A stretch of DNA of 64,000 bases, taken from positions 40,736,501-40,800,500 of the forward strand of contig OX419761.1 of NCBI GenBank assembly GCA_948567375.1, written 5' to 3'. Shown in pieces: positions 1-12,900 of the stretch. Source of the stretch: Lunularia cruciata (Eukaryota; Streptophyta; Marchantiopsida; Lunulariales; Lunulariaceae). Positions within the stretch are counted from its first letter, which is position 1; each line of letters starts with the position of its first letter. Position numbers and translations under genes: made by a program. The notes below the pieces were generated by a model. The model saw only the letters and a program-made list of their open reading frames with translations. It was not told where the DNA came from and made no database searches.

Positions 1-2722
1 TGAACATGTTGTTCTCCAAGATAATGGCTTGCAGTCCAGGACAATCTCCACCGGCGAAATCGGGAATAGGACCAGTTAATTTGTTGTTGCTGGCTTTGAG
101 CGAAATTAGGAAACCGGAACGGAACACGGAAGCTGGAATGGGACCAGTGAGCATGTTGTCGGAGACGTCAACGTTGTTCAGGAAGGCGTTGTCATCTGAT
201 CTCTGTGGGATAGTCCCGGTGAGCCTATTCTTGTTGACGAGGAGATCGTTGAAGAAGACTCCATTGAATATGTTCCGTGGGAGTTCACCCGTGAGCTGAT
301 TCTCGGCCAAATTTAACGTGTTTACGAAGTCAGATGTGAAATTGGTAGGAATGGAGCCGGTCAATTTATTTCTGCTCATGTCCAGAGTGTTGAGGTTCCT
401 GCTCTGCGCGAATGCTACCGGAATGCTTCCAGTGATTTGGTTGTTGGAGACGTTGATGTTGCTTATGTCCAAGCTGTTGGCTGGTATGCTGGGTAAAGAA
501 GTGAACTTGTTGTCAGACAAATCAATGGAGCTCGCTTGTCTGAATTGGAAGATGTACGAGGGAATTGGACCTGCACAGTTTCACGACAGCATTAGGGCTT
601 CATCAATTCTATCGATTTGAATCTTTCTGTCATTATTACTGCATTGCGACAGAGCGGAGTTCCTCAGTACGTAGCCTTACCAGATAAACGATTGGTGTGG
701 ACGTCAAAAATCTGCATATTGAGTCCAGACACGCCATCATCAGGAACGGTACCAGTTCCAAGGCTGGTGAGTAGATTATTGTGGAGATAGGCTGCACGTA
801 TTTTGTAGAATGACGATGGCTTCAAAGAACCAGATAGCATGTTGTATGAGAGGTTGAGATTTCCGAAGGGAAGAGCCAGTGCAAGATCTGCGGGGATGGC
901 ACCGGTAAGTTTGTTGGCCGACAGGTCCATGTCTTGCATGTTCCTCAAATTTGACAGCTCTTTTGGAATTGACCCTGCAGAACAAATTTTGAGTTAGTCA
1001 CCAGCCTTCACCGTCAGGTTTTGGCTCGAGGTCTCAAGGAATCACACTCCTCACAGGGGCCGTTTTGACTTCGAACCGGATTTACAGCTATGCTGAGTCG
1101 AATGATCACAAAGGGATGAAGCTATAATACGTAGTCATCCGATTGAAGAACCTGAAAATGATGAGAGAACTGGGGATAAGTACAGGTCTAAAGAAACTGA
1201 CCTGTTAGTTTGTTTCTTGCAGCAAAGAATTGGAACAGGTTGCGGAGATTTCCGAAGGTGGCAGGAATTCCACCAGATAGCATGTTGTTGTTGATGTTTA
1301 AGACAGTTAGGTTTGTCATTCCAAGTGATGGAGGAATGGACCCGGTAAACGAGTTGAAGTCAAGCTCTACATTCGTGAGCGTCTTCACATTTCCCAGTGA
1401 TGCTGGAATGGATCCTGTGAGTTTTGTGCCTCTGATGATCAGCGTCTGCAAACAATTCAGAGTGCATTCGAGAACTTTATTTAAGATTCTTCTAATCGAA
1501 ATTTCATTATTGTGACTCAACTTAGCGAATACGGACAAGATTCTCTAATCTGGCCCGGAACTGGTCACCCATGGAACACATCTTAATCCAAGCAATGTTA
1601 ACAAATTGATGTTTTAATCCTGTATTAGAATTTTATTGAAATCTCAACTGTTCATCAAATCACAGAAAGAGTTGCTCTCCCTTCAGTTTCAACCAACAGT
1701 TCACGCCAGGCTAGACCTGAAAAACGCAACAGAAGATGACAAGTTCATACCTGTAGTGACATGAGATTTCCAAAAGAAGCAGGTAAGCTCCCTGTGATGT
1801 CTGTGAAGTCCGGGGCAGGATATGAGAGAGTACTGAGTCCTCCAATCCTCAGATCCTTCAGCTTAGACAATTTACCCCAATTTGCAGGAAGTGGGCCAGT
1901 AAATTGATCTCCTTGGATGTATAAAACCTCAAGCGCACTTACTTCTCCTAGAACGGCTGGAAATGTACCCTTCAGGACATTGCCACTGAGAACCAGCTTT
2001 TGCAACTTTTGCAATCTCCTGAATGACTCAGGAATTGTACCTGCTAGACCAGAAAATTCCGCAAGTAGCTCCCTGAGCTGTTGCAAATCTCCAATACAAG
2101 AAGGAATAGTTCCTGCATTTGAACCTGCAGGATTTTCGCCCGAAAATGTCGAGCTGATATCGTAGACCTCTAATTTCGTCAGCTTACAAAGCCCGGCTGG
2201 AATTCCACCAGGGCCCCCGGGAGCTAGATACTTGAGACTGGTAATCGCGAAAATGTCGGCCGATATCGGCCCTTTCAGGTTCAATCCAGCCAATGACAGA
2301 TATGTCAACTTCTTCAAAGAACTCAATCCCTTGGGATAGGGACTTCCCAATTGGAGGAAAAAGAGATTTAAGGTTTTGAGGGATAGCAGCTTGGAGAGAG
2401 TTGTACCAATGAGATCGGTGGCAGGGTTGAGACTCCCGATGAAGGGGCAGTTTTCATCACATCCTTCTCTGACTCGGCTACCAATTGTGACATTCACCAC
2501 TTCTCCGATCTTGTTGCAGGTTACACCTTTGAAATCTGTGCAGCAATTGCTCGTGCTGTTCCATGACTTGAGCTGGTCGAACGGATCTTCCAGCCCCGCT
2601 TTGAAACTCAACAACGCATTCTTGTCTCTTGCAATGCAGGTCTGCGCTGTGACCAGCGTGGAGAAGAACGCCAATGCACAGAAACAGCTAAAAAGCTTTA
2701 CAGCGCGAGGTCGCAACTCCAT
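1..2722 (-). CDS. Plant extracellular leucine-rich-repeat protein (receptor-like protein or receptor kinase ectodomain), 3' end outside window
   Basis: The in-window coding sequence joins, on the minus strand, exons 1751-2722, 1202-1445, 681-974 and <1-570. All junctions are GT..AG and keep one frame, giving about 693 residues. The start at 2722 is chosen because it opens directly on a signal peptide (basic start, then a hydrophobic stretch ending near LVTAQT); an in-frame ATG 13 codons upstream lacks that context. After the signal comes a cysteine-bearing LRRNT domain (LLSFKAGLEDPFDQLKSW, then CC and VTC), then many plant-type LRRs of about 24 residues with the LTGxIP signature. LRRs of this type usually bind peptides or other ligands outside the cell. 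The C-terminus is cut by the window edge, so a transmembrane segment or kinase domain cannot be seen. It could equally be a receptor kinase, a receptor-like protein or a DRT100-like secreted LRR protein. Confidence 0.88.
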
Positions 2723-4837
2723 ATCTACTATCTTTGAATCCTCACTACTTGATCCTTGCAATGGGTGTTTGCTGAATTATCGAGGTTATTGTATGTTACA
2801 AGGATGTGAACAATCCAACAACACAAGAGAACAAATTGTATCTATCTCTATGTAGAAGAAATTGTTAACACTTGATACAAAAACTGTGCAGATTAGAATG
2901 TGAGCACAATCTGCAATTCAAACGCGGAATACTCTGGCAACATTTTAACAGAGCCCGACTATGGTTTTAGATTGGAGAAAGATTTTGGATTGGCTTCGTG
3001 AGAGAATGACCTCAGACATCCATTGACGTTCTCACTCGATCATCGTGACTTGAAGCCAATGAGAATGTACGAACTCAATTATCGTGGGCGAACGAAGCAC
3101 AGAGGTACTATCCATGTGAATGACTTGCTGATCTTCAAGTCAGCAGGGAAGTTATAAGGTGTGCGTGCGACTTTCCAGTATACTTTTGAACTGAAGCCAG
3201 CTGGTTGCTATACTCACCGTGAAGACACGCCGATCTGCTTTGGATAAGTCATTACAACTCAAGCAGCGTTGACAGTAATTTGCTTTTGACCTGGCACCAT
3301 CCTGTCCCACGTCCAACAGACATAAAGACGGCATGATAGAGCTAACTGGTTTCTCCGATTGAGCGGAGGAACAGTGGATTTCTACGCTCATCCACTTCGA
3401 CCACTTCATAGAGATCAACGCTGACAACCGGAGACTTCCTATTTTTGCCAACGGTTGCAAAGTTCCGGATGACGTGCAGGCTGCTTTATTTCGATCGAAA
3501 TGCTTTGAGCCCGAGTTTAATGCCATACGACTGATTTTGCGTCGACTCACAGCATGCTCGACCAAGCTCTTCGTCGGGAGTAGCTTTTGATAAGTGAGAC
3601 GAGACTCACGAGATTTGAGATCGTCAACTTGGCTTCGTGATGACGTGTACGCCCAAAGTCAAACACCTGCAAACGACTTCAATCTCTACAGTATGGATTT
3701 GCACTTATGAGAGTCCAGTGTAATATAAACAGAGACAGCAACATGTGTATCATCCATATATTATCAACATATGTAGTTCTAAATGAATATATACTTGCAG
3801 CAGTTGCATTGAAGGAGGCTTCGCCAGTATAATGTGCCTGCAGTTCTATAGAATTCAACGTTCCATTTTCCCGAGTATTCTTCGTTCGAGTATCCATCCT
3901 GGTTGTAATCAAAGGGGATATAACTAGCCAGGCCGACTGCACTGAAGTTCTCCCTCTTTGCTTTGAAGAGAGTTGAAGAGGTATGTATGGTAGAAAGTTT
4001 AGACACCGAAGCAAGTACACAAACATACATCTGCTACGATCTCGCAGTTCACGTAAGAATGCTACTGATAAGAAACTACTGTACATAAGTATGAAATAGT
4101 ATATGTTCATTCCGTCACCTTAATTATATGTGTTGCTTCGAATGAACAGTTGATGATGACCGTAAACTTTAGTTCAAACGATGAAAATCATCTCAAAACT
4201 CTGATCATTTTGACCATGACTGTAACTGAGGCGATATCTGCAACGGTAGTGTGGACTCTGAAATCTCACATGTCTAGTACAATTGCCTCCCAATTCGACA
4301 TCCATAATCTTTGTGCTCCAAGTAATGAGACTTGGTCTGCAGCTGAAACAAGTAGGCCACTTAATAAAGTAAGTCAGCTGAGGAGAGAGCGATTCCCCTT
4401 CTCTAGTTAAGTAAGTTCAACAGAGATGGACTTAACCGGACCCAACGTGGCACCAAGACTTGACTGTACCCCAAGTTGGCAGAATAGACTTAACAGTCCT
4501 CTTTCTGCTTGACATGGCATGGGAGTCGTACTTGGCATCCCTTCCGACGAACATCTAGACAACGTTTTCGTAATTGTGATTCAGTTACACGTAGGACACA
4601 CAGGTCTTCAGCATGGCCGGGCCGTACGGGGCTATTCTTGTCCCTGCTGAGCACGAAGTTTGGGGAGGGAGTGTTTTGTCTTCTTGCTGCAGATTTCATG
4701 CGTAGATGTGTGGATTCGACGCTCTGATAAGAAAAAATTTCGCCAACATGAAATCACGAGTGTCAACAAGCATCTGACACGTAGTGCCACGTGATGCTAA
4801 TAATAGTACCGTTAAGTTTTTCCAATTGAGAGAAATT
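2723..4837. other. Intergenic, no gene recognised
   Basis: This is the upstream flank of the LRR gene (its 5' UTR and promoter should lie here) plus DNA of moderate AT content. The longest open frame, at 3152-3565 on the minus strand, has no recognisable motif or codon pattern. I see no RNA gene. Confidence 0.5.
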
Positions 4838-4948
4838 AGTGAGAAGAAAGGCGACCGCGTAGGAAAAACGAAGGATGGGAAGACCCCATCAAGCCGTACA
4901 AGGGGGACAAAAAAATGTAACATGGGGCTAGGCACCAATAGAGTCTAT
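4838..4948 (-). mobile_element. Short non-LTR retroelement copy, copy 1 of cluster
   Basis: This 111-bp copy of the 3' end of the element at 20410-24159 lies in antisense. It carries the core aaggcgaccgcgtagg and both hairpins: GATGGG-AAGAC-CCCATC, and a second one weakened here to ggggctaggcacc. It is flanked by a perfect 13-bp direct repeat attgagagaaatt at 4825-4837 and 4949-4961, which marks it as an independent insertion rather than part of a tandem array. Confidence 0.8.
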
Positions 4949-5003
4949 ATTGAGAGAAATTTGGAATATCATTTTAAATTTTGAGTAACATTAAGTCCAT
5001 CTC

Positions 5004-5101
5004 GTAAGAAGGCGACCGCGTAGGAAAAACGAAGGATGGGAAGACCCCATCGAACCTTACAAGGGAGAAACAAAAAAAGTAACATGGGGCTAAGCCCCAA
5101 T
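5004..5101 (-). mobile_element. Short non-LTR retroelement copy, copy 2 of cluster
   Basis: This 98-bp antisense copy of the same 3' module has both hairpins intact (the gatggg/cccatc stem and the ggggc-taa-gcccc stem). A perfect 10-bp direct repeat agtccatctc flanks it at 4994-5003 and 5102-5111. It stops almost exactly at the second hairpin, so the module alone is enough to be copied. Confidence 0.78.
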
Positions 5102-5168
5102 AGTCCATCTCCGGTAAGTTCAAGTTAAACCTGCAAACCTTACCGGTGACTGGAGCTACTTCTCAACT

Positions 5169-5287
5169 CAAAAGTGGTGACCGCGTGGATAACAAGAAGG
5201 ACGGGAAGACCCCATCAAGCTGTACAAGGAGAAAACAGAAGGGGTAAAATGGGGCTAAGCCCCAATAGTGCTGGCAAGAGGCAACTT
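5169..5287 (-). mobile_element. Short non-LTR retroelement copy, copy 3 of cluster (divergent subfamily)
   Basis: This 119-bp antisense copy is flanked by the 10-bp direct repeat cttctcaact at 5159-5168 and 5288-5297. It differs from the other copies by a ggataacaagaagga segment and by about 22 bp beyond the second hairpin (tgctggcaagaggcaact) that do not match the long element. Both traits are shared with the copy at 49309-49421, so the two form a subfamily. Confidence 0.72.
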
Positions 5288-5424
5288 CTTCTCAACTGCT
5301 TTGAGGCAATTTTGAGCAGAAGTAGTAATCGAGCCTCAAGCCAATTGTAGTCGTAGTAAGATCTGTTATGTCGATAACTCCTATCTAAAGACAAAGTGAA
5401 AAATAAGAATTCAACTAAGACACA

Positions 5425-5550
5425 AAGAGTAGCGACAGCGTGGGAAAACCGAAGGATTGGAAGATCTCATCAAGCCGTACAAGGGGCTAAGCCCCAATAG
5501 AGTCTATATGAGAAATCTGCCCTACCACACCTAAGATATCCGAGCTATGC
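5425..5550 (-). mobile_element. Short non-LTR retroelement copy, copy 4 of cluster
   Basis: This 126-bp antisense copy extends further than copies 1-3 into the body of the element (to the segment cgagctatgcaag). It lacks about 22 bp between the two hairpins. An 8-bp direct repeat aagacaca flanks it (5417-5424 and 5551-5558). The first hairpin is degraded (gattgg/tctcatc). Confidence 0.68.
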
Positions 5551-5558
5551 AAGACACA

Positions 5559-6969
5559 CCCAGTCATCTCGATCTCTTAGGTAGGGAAAGGTGTTGGGGA
5601 CAATAGCAAAAGTCAAGTACCACGATAGTTATTACAAGCATGGAGACGATGGCATAATAGCATTAAACGCCTACCACGATGGGATGGAACACTAATATGA
5701 TTTAGTTGCTTTAACCATGATGTAAAATCGTAATGAGATCAAACAAAGTTCATATGAGTCAGTTGAATGAATGATGCTCTAAATAGATATGCGTATCTAT
5801 TTTTATATTTGTTAAATTGACTCTACAATGCGACAAGTTGGACTTTATCAAAGTTTGGTTTCTTTCATAGAGAACGAGATGTTAAAAAACGTTTAGGCTT
5901 CAGCTATGGCGGTTATTCATTGGAGGGAGTTAGACCTTTTGCAACTCTGAATCCAAACGCAATAACACTAAAACAGATGATAGAGAAGCTATACCGCATA
6001 AACTTGGAGCTGTTGAACGTCTTCATTACACGCTTTATGTCTCACCCATGGAAGCATTTGAAAACGATAACAAGCCTACAACACGATTAAAACGATGACA
6101 AGTCTGTCTTTCGTGGACTCTCCTTGCTACACTTCAGAAAGATCGATTTTATAGATCAGAATCGGCCATTTTCTATATATTATATGTCTTAATAAAAAAA
6201 AGTGAATAATAGAGTTAAACTCATAATAAACTAGCTCAATCTTGAAACTTACTTTGTTCTTCAAATAAATTGATTTTGAATTTTTATTGTATGCATAAGA
6301 ACAGTCTATATGAAAAATAATACAAGGCTATCATCCCTTTAATCATCTCCACATGAGAATAAGAATTCATATATAATAAAATTTTATCAAGTCAGAAATC
6401 TAATATAGCATGTAATTATGAAAATCTTTGAAAAGGATTTACAAGTGAAAAGAAGCTGAAATTTTTTTATTCTTTTTTACATTTGAAAAATTAACAAGGT
6501 GAAAGTTTAACTAGTGAATGCTATTAATATTATTTTGTATCCATCTGCGTATTTTCTAATCAAATTTTGTCTCTTTATGAAAAAGATAATTAATATATTA
6601 TGTAATGATTCATATATCATCAGGAAAAGGACAAGTGAGGAGATGGTATGACATATTTCCTGAAGTCGAGCAAAATTACTTACGGACGCCAGTGGAGTGC
6701 TACGACTTCCCGTTACTTTTAGCACGATCTTTGACTTGGTTCTTTACAATTAGATGTGGTCACCTATGGAGCTAAGATGCACCCGAACTAGGCCGCACTA
6801 AAATTATACAAATAAACAAGTTTGTCAGATATTTGATATGTGCTATAATCATTCTTGAACTCTCTGACACTTACATTCTACCTGGCTTGGAGACTACGTG
6901 ATAAAAAGATTCAGTCAAACCTTCAAACCATCTTCTACGAGTACTCATGCTTCGCAGGGAGGGGATTCC
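5559..6969. other. Intergenic AT-rich DNA
   Basis: Increasingly AT-rich towards 6200-6560. No open frame with recognisable protein features and no RNA gene are seen. The part nearest 6969 should hold the 3' UTR and polyadenylation region of the aldehyde oxidase gene, which ends at 6970. Confidence 0.5.
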
Positions 6970-9900
6970 CTACTTGAATGTGCATAGTGTAGCCCGCGTT
7001 GAACCACCGTCAGCTAGTTCATGCCTATGCTGATTCAGCTGTAATTTTCCTTTAAACATAGCATAAGGAGGTAACCCGGTTGCCAGCACCACCTTTTCGA
7101 CAGTTGCAGGGGCATTGAGAGGACACCATCCATTAGCTCCGAACTCTGCTCTTGCGGCCGTAATAGCACGTCGAACCGCGATATGGGCACTGCAATATTT
7201 GAACCAAAGTTTAAAGTCTACCAAGTCGCGAGTAACAATATTTAAACAATAAATATTAATCGCTTAGTTTAGAGAGAGGACAAGGAATGACGTGGTGAGG
7301 AGAGTAGCAGATATACCTTGCTGCCAAACCGTAAGGTGGTTCCCCAGAGAACTGCAAATGAGAAACAGGGAGCATTCTTTTATTAGTTCTTGCAACTTTT
7401 TAGTTGGAAGTACTCAATTGCTGGTGGAAGTCAAAAGTTCGCTTATCACTATGGAGATAATTGTCCACGGTAAAGTCTCTGTATGTCGCAATTAAAAAGT
7501 AGCCACGACCAAATGATATGATATATTATAGACGATGTATGACACATTGCAGATGCGTGGACCAACCTAACCATGCCTAACCAAAACTCAGCGAAGAGAT
7601 GACCAGGGCTAAGAGGACATCAAGAGTCACATCTTACGACTTTAACCTTCAACCTTCAAAGGTTTGGGTAACTTTCTCGTTAAGAAAGTTCTGTCGTGGT
7701 GATTCAACTTTCGACCTTGCTGAGGGAATCTAGTGCAGAAATCATACCTTTGATCGCAAAACTCCCCTGTCGTTCGTGCTGTTCGGCAGAAGGGATGTTC
7801 TCAACTCAAGAGGGATATCTTTGGAGGAGGGTGGCTTATATTCCCACGTACTGTCACTCACGAGCTGCAGATATAGCACGGAACAGGGCCTTCAGTCAGC
7901 AAAGTGTTTACGAGGACAACGCTCAATGCGATGAATACTATTTCTGCTTCTTTGGCGCAATACATGCAACTCGAGGGCAGAGTCCTGAAACTTGCAGAGA
8001 ATAGTTGAGTCTCAATACTGATGTAAATAAGTGTGTGCTTTGTGAAGGACTGCTGAAATCTCCCATACGCATGTTGTACTTGAAAGTTCACGAGATGTAT
8101 TTTGGATACAACTGCGTGTAACTTACCTTCCCAGAGTCATTATCAAACAGGTACTCCTCCTGGAGGAAGTATCCAAGCCCTTGTACATATGCTCCTTGGA
8201 CCTGCTCACCATTAAAAACTTCAGATAAGAGCTAGCTTTTCCTCATTCTTTATGTATCATATAACTTCTGCAAGTTCACATAAAGTCACAAGACCTTGGC
8301 TCCAATTGACTTTGGAAATCTGCAACCGAGACCATCTGATTTCATCTTGATATCAAATGTATTGAGTATAAGGAATCATTTATGCAATCCGTTTGTTAGA
8401 ACACGGTTCAATACCCACATAAGACATCAATTGAATGAGAGCAGAAGACTATCGTAGAACGGGAATTCACACCCACATCAAATATATTATAAAACACTAT
8501 ATGCGTTCTGTTTACGAGCAGACTGAAGTTGCTGATATCGTGTAGATTTGAAGGTAATTAGCATTCGAGAAAAGAGCTCGTTTGTCAGTACTCTAGTCTG
8601 GCACTAACCGCTCTCAAGTATGTCAGGAACTGATACGCAGAAGATCTGCTATATTTGTAGAAAGAAAATTAATCTTACCTGGCCAATATCTGTAGCAGGA
8701 TTAAGGCTCTTTCCACAGTCAAGAAGCAGATCAGCTCTCGGCACTCGTACCTCTCCTGTAACACGGTCGGACAGAAGAGTGTCAATTGCTGACATGAACA
8801 TAACTTTTTAAAGGGGTAATTTTGAACACAAATGCTCACCTGTCAAAACATCAAGTTCCACCTCCGTCACTCCTGCCCCAAATGATGCGTATCTGCACAG
8901 GAAAATAAACACTCAATTATGTGGCGCCAGGACAAATAGCTTGTAGCAAGTTGAAGGTTTATCAACGTAGCACTGTCAAAGTGATTCGCCGGGAGTATTG
9001 AGGAGTAGCCTCCCCCAGAATGAACAAGACAAATGTCAGCGTATCCAGATTATCAAAAAAATCAGCCATCTTACTCGAATGGTCCGTCCTTGCTTGCACC
9101 TGGAGAATAACGACCTCGTGCCTGTAAGTCCGTGGACGACCCTAATGCTGAGCTTATGAGCTCTTCCCAGAGAGGCTTATCTCCATTTTTGTCAACCATG
9201 GCATCAGCAACCTCTTGTAATCTCTTTACAAGCTGTTTACAGGCATCCTGCAGAAGAACCAAAGAAAGTTATGTGCCGCACGTACATGCAGATCAGAAAC
9301 AACAAGAAGTTCGTCCGCAAAATAGAGAGCACGCTGAGGGCGGAGTAGCTACTTTAGTATAGGTTATTGAATGTTGTAAAATCATCTGTGATGATTTTCG
9401 ATGAAGCATCCTGAATAGGTAAAATGGAACTTATACCTCCACTAAACCCTAAGGAAGTATAAGCTCGTGAAGACCAATAGCTTAGAAATCATGGTTTTGG
9501 AACAACGCTCTCGATTGTTACACTCTTTCAGCACGGCGATATTTAACAGGATTCTATGTAAGAGGGCTTGCTCATTCATATTATGGTTGAAATCTATACC
9601 ATAGCATCTAGAGTATACCTGAACCGCTGCAGAAGCTAATTCCGAGGTCACCGAACCCCCAGTAGACATGGTGTTATTGGCTACGATTGTGGTTGTTGTA
9701 AATAGTCTTATATCATAAGGAGATATGCCCCCCTTCACCAGAGATCCAAGAGCCATTGCGGCAACCTGCACTCAGTTATAGCTATCTTTAGCACGACGGG
9801 TGGATTTAGCTAACGTGTTATGCAACAGTCAGATTTGCCAAGAATATTACCCCTATGCATTTATTCGTATCAGACGGTCCGAGCCATATGTTACGAAATA

Positions 9901-12900
9901 CCTGGGCTATTTTAGTGTCTAGTCCTTGCCCAACTTCGCACCCTGAGGTGTGGACACTGATACTTCCATCTGGATATATGTTGATTAGAGCTGTTGATGT
10001 CTGTCCTTCATAGGGAGCTAGAAATTTGCATGGAACCAAGGCCAATCCTCGCTTGACCCATTGATTGTTGATGTTAAAGGTCTCAACCTCTCGCATCCTC
10101 TGTTCATAGCTGCTTGATTTCTGGTCAAACACGTCAATGTCCTTCTCGTCAGTTAACAAGCTCTAATCTCTCCATTGGGTAACACTAGGAAGACAACGTG
10201 ATTCAGGTATTAAAAGCCAGTGATGTTCACACTTACTTTCACACTATCAAAAACTGCCTTCGCGTTACAAAGTGGAAAGTGCTGGCCAGTAGGAGTAACA
10301 TCTCCGTCAACATACATATTCATCTCCCTGACAATATCAGATTGAATTTTAAGCGCAGTCGCGACATGCTCTATAGCAGTTTCCACTATAAACAGCATCT
10401 CGACGAATCCTGCATATAGAAAACCCTGAATGTTAATTAAGATCACTATAGAGTACTAGAAACTGATCAACCCTTCCAAGATCCTCATTCAGGTAAATTT
10501 TCATAAACTTCCATGCAAGCAACGTTCTGATCACCCAGACACGGGTTAAGAAGCTACACTCCGAAATGAAGCGGAAACACAGGGTGAAAACCCCCTGAAG
10601 CTAAATGTTTAAGCGTTACACAAAAGCCTGGTAGGTAATTTACCGGGGCCTCGCATCCAGGTCATTGCTGGGAGGTTTGATTTCATTACTTTTCCTTGGA
10701 AAGACCAGTTGGGAATGTTATAACAGCAATCCATCCATGTAGTAAGTGACGGCATATCCGGATACTCGAAGTCAAAATGAGCTCCCTGTAATTGCAAGCA
10801 AAAGAATTGCACGAGATATGGATGAAACACATCCTTTTCGCACAACTTCCGTTCTTGAATTCTAGATAACCGTCAGCTGTAGCCCTGTCAACCATAAACA
10901 TCCATCTACATTTCTGATCGATGGCGTCTACTTACTGTTTCGTTACACATCAATCTGAAACACTTCCGTCTGTTGTAACTGAAAAAGGCTTCCATAGGCT
11001 TATTTGTCCTTCAACGTACAGTTCAAATGTATATGGTAGTAAAACTGAAAAAGCTCAAACCTCCATCAATCAGCAATATTTTCGTCTACTGTAACTGAAG
11101 ATGAAGACTTCCATAAGCTCATTTGTCCTTCCACATATTCTCAAATGTGGAAGGACAAAAAACCGAAAACAATGTATAGTAAAACCGAAAAGGCTCAAAT
11201 TAAAAGAAAGAACTGGCCCTTACCGTGTTGTTATAGATCATCAATTTTATTCCCTTAATGGTACCATCTTTCTGAGCAGCAACCTTGTACTTGGCAAAAT
11301 ATGGACTTCGAGCCCCGACAGTCTGTCAGAAATATTAAGAGACACAATGAGAAACACAACAAGAGGAAATATTTGATTCGTTTACTATCAGTATCTACTG
11401 AATAAAGCGAATGTAAGTTCTTCGGCCGACAAGTAGCTGCTTATCCCCCTTTTAGGACAATTCCTTGTCCGTGCCTTACATTAATAGAGGGGAGAATATT
11501 TTGAGCTCAAAGGTTGTTATATGTCCAATACCTGCATGTTGGTTCCGATATCGAGCACGAGTCGTACAGGTTTCTGAAGCTTATCTGCAGCATATGAACA
11601 AGCCATGGCAATTGGAGCGCACCTATTGAGCTTAGCCCCGTATGCTCCTCCGACTCTTTTGACCACCACCTGTCCGAACCACCGATGTCAAAGATAGCAA
11701 AGAGCTAATGGATCTGGAGTTGAACTCTGAAGTTTCTGTGCTTTCTGTACGTATTTGTTGCCATCTCTATAAACAGAGAAATCAGCGAGACCACATATGT
11801 ACAAGAAATTTGTACCAGGTTAATTACTTAGTGTAGCTAGCCAGAAGCAGTATGCACTAAGTTGGTCAAAAACCAGTCTTTACCTCAATCTTGTGTTGTG
11901 GCTTGTTGAGGCCTACTCCCACAGAATGTTGGATCTGAGATATCATGTCAAAGAAGCAAACTGAGGTCTGAAATCTTTCAGCACGGAAATCACATGAAAT
12001 CTGCATGGCACTGCATAATAACGACACTGACGAACACCGTTTTCTAGGAGAGTTCGATATTTGTTTAGTTTTGGAAGTCTATGATGGACTCAAATCTGAA
12101 ACATCCTTTATGTGCCTCAATTCGTGAAGTCAGTACTCTCACATTAGCATTTTGCAGTAAGAAAATATGATATCATAGAGAGCTCAATTATGATGTTACC
12201 AAGGCCGGATTTTGTGTGGAACAATATACTGTCATAGTGTTGTCCTCGCCTGGAACACATACGGATCGTTGCGTTTCGAGATGAAAGTGGTACTGATGGC
12301 CAATGCTAACCTGACAAGGGAAACAGTTCCAGGAGGGGAGCACGTCTTAGGAACCTCATTAAAGAAGCGCATCATCTACCAAGTAGTAACTGAGGCAGCA
12401 AAGTAGAATATATTCAGGATACGAAGTTCATCAAGATTCCTTTCTAATGGATACTGCAACATCCATTATACTGTAAATTGAACGCCACTGACCTCGCCCT
12501 CAATAACTTCATCAGCTGCATCGAAAGCCTCCTCTGGTGAGCCTGTTGACGAAACACACAGGAGTCACTCTTATCTTCCATTATCAAACTAACATGAGAC
12601 AGAATAGTACCACCAACCAATATGAGCAGAGAACTCGAAGAACTCTTGATAGGAATGCACAATCATGTCATAAGAAGGCATACAAAACCAGAATGACAAA
12701 TTTGGGCTTCTACCTTCTAGCAGGACAGCATGACGGAAATTGACAGAACTGACTTAGGTGGGAGTTGCATTAAGGGTGGGTATGAACCAAATTTGAAGTC
12801 AACTCCTCGGTCGTCGAAAAAGGAATTGGCGGAAATGGCATCTTCAATAGTAAGAATCGGTTTCTGCTGGTCGGTGTACGTTACTTCCACCAATTTCGCA

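Noticed and set aside
1210-1515. Plus-strand reading frames across the LRR gene (also 1917-2165 and 2376-2855)
   Set aside because: They are the reverse strand of spliced LRR exons whose minus-strand frame carries signal peptide, LRRNT and repeats.
3152-3565. A 137-codon minus-strand gene
   Set aside because: No homologous feature, signal or codon pattern is seen, and no splice-supported extension could be found.
4838-5550. A CRISPR-like or satellite tandem array of ~100-bp units
   Set aside because: Spacing is irregular, units end at different points, each has its own flanking duplication, and the host is a plant nucleus.
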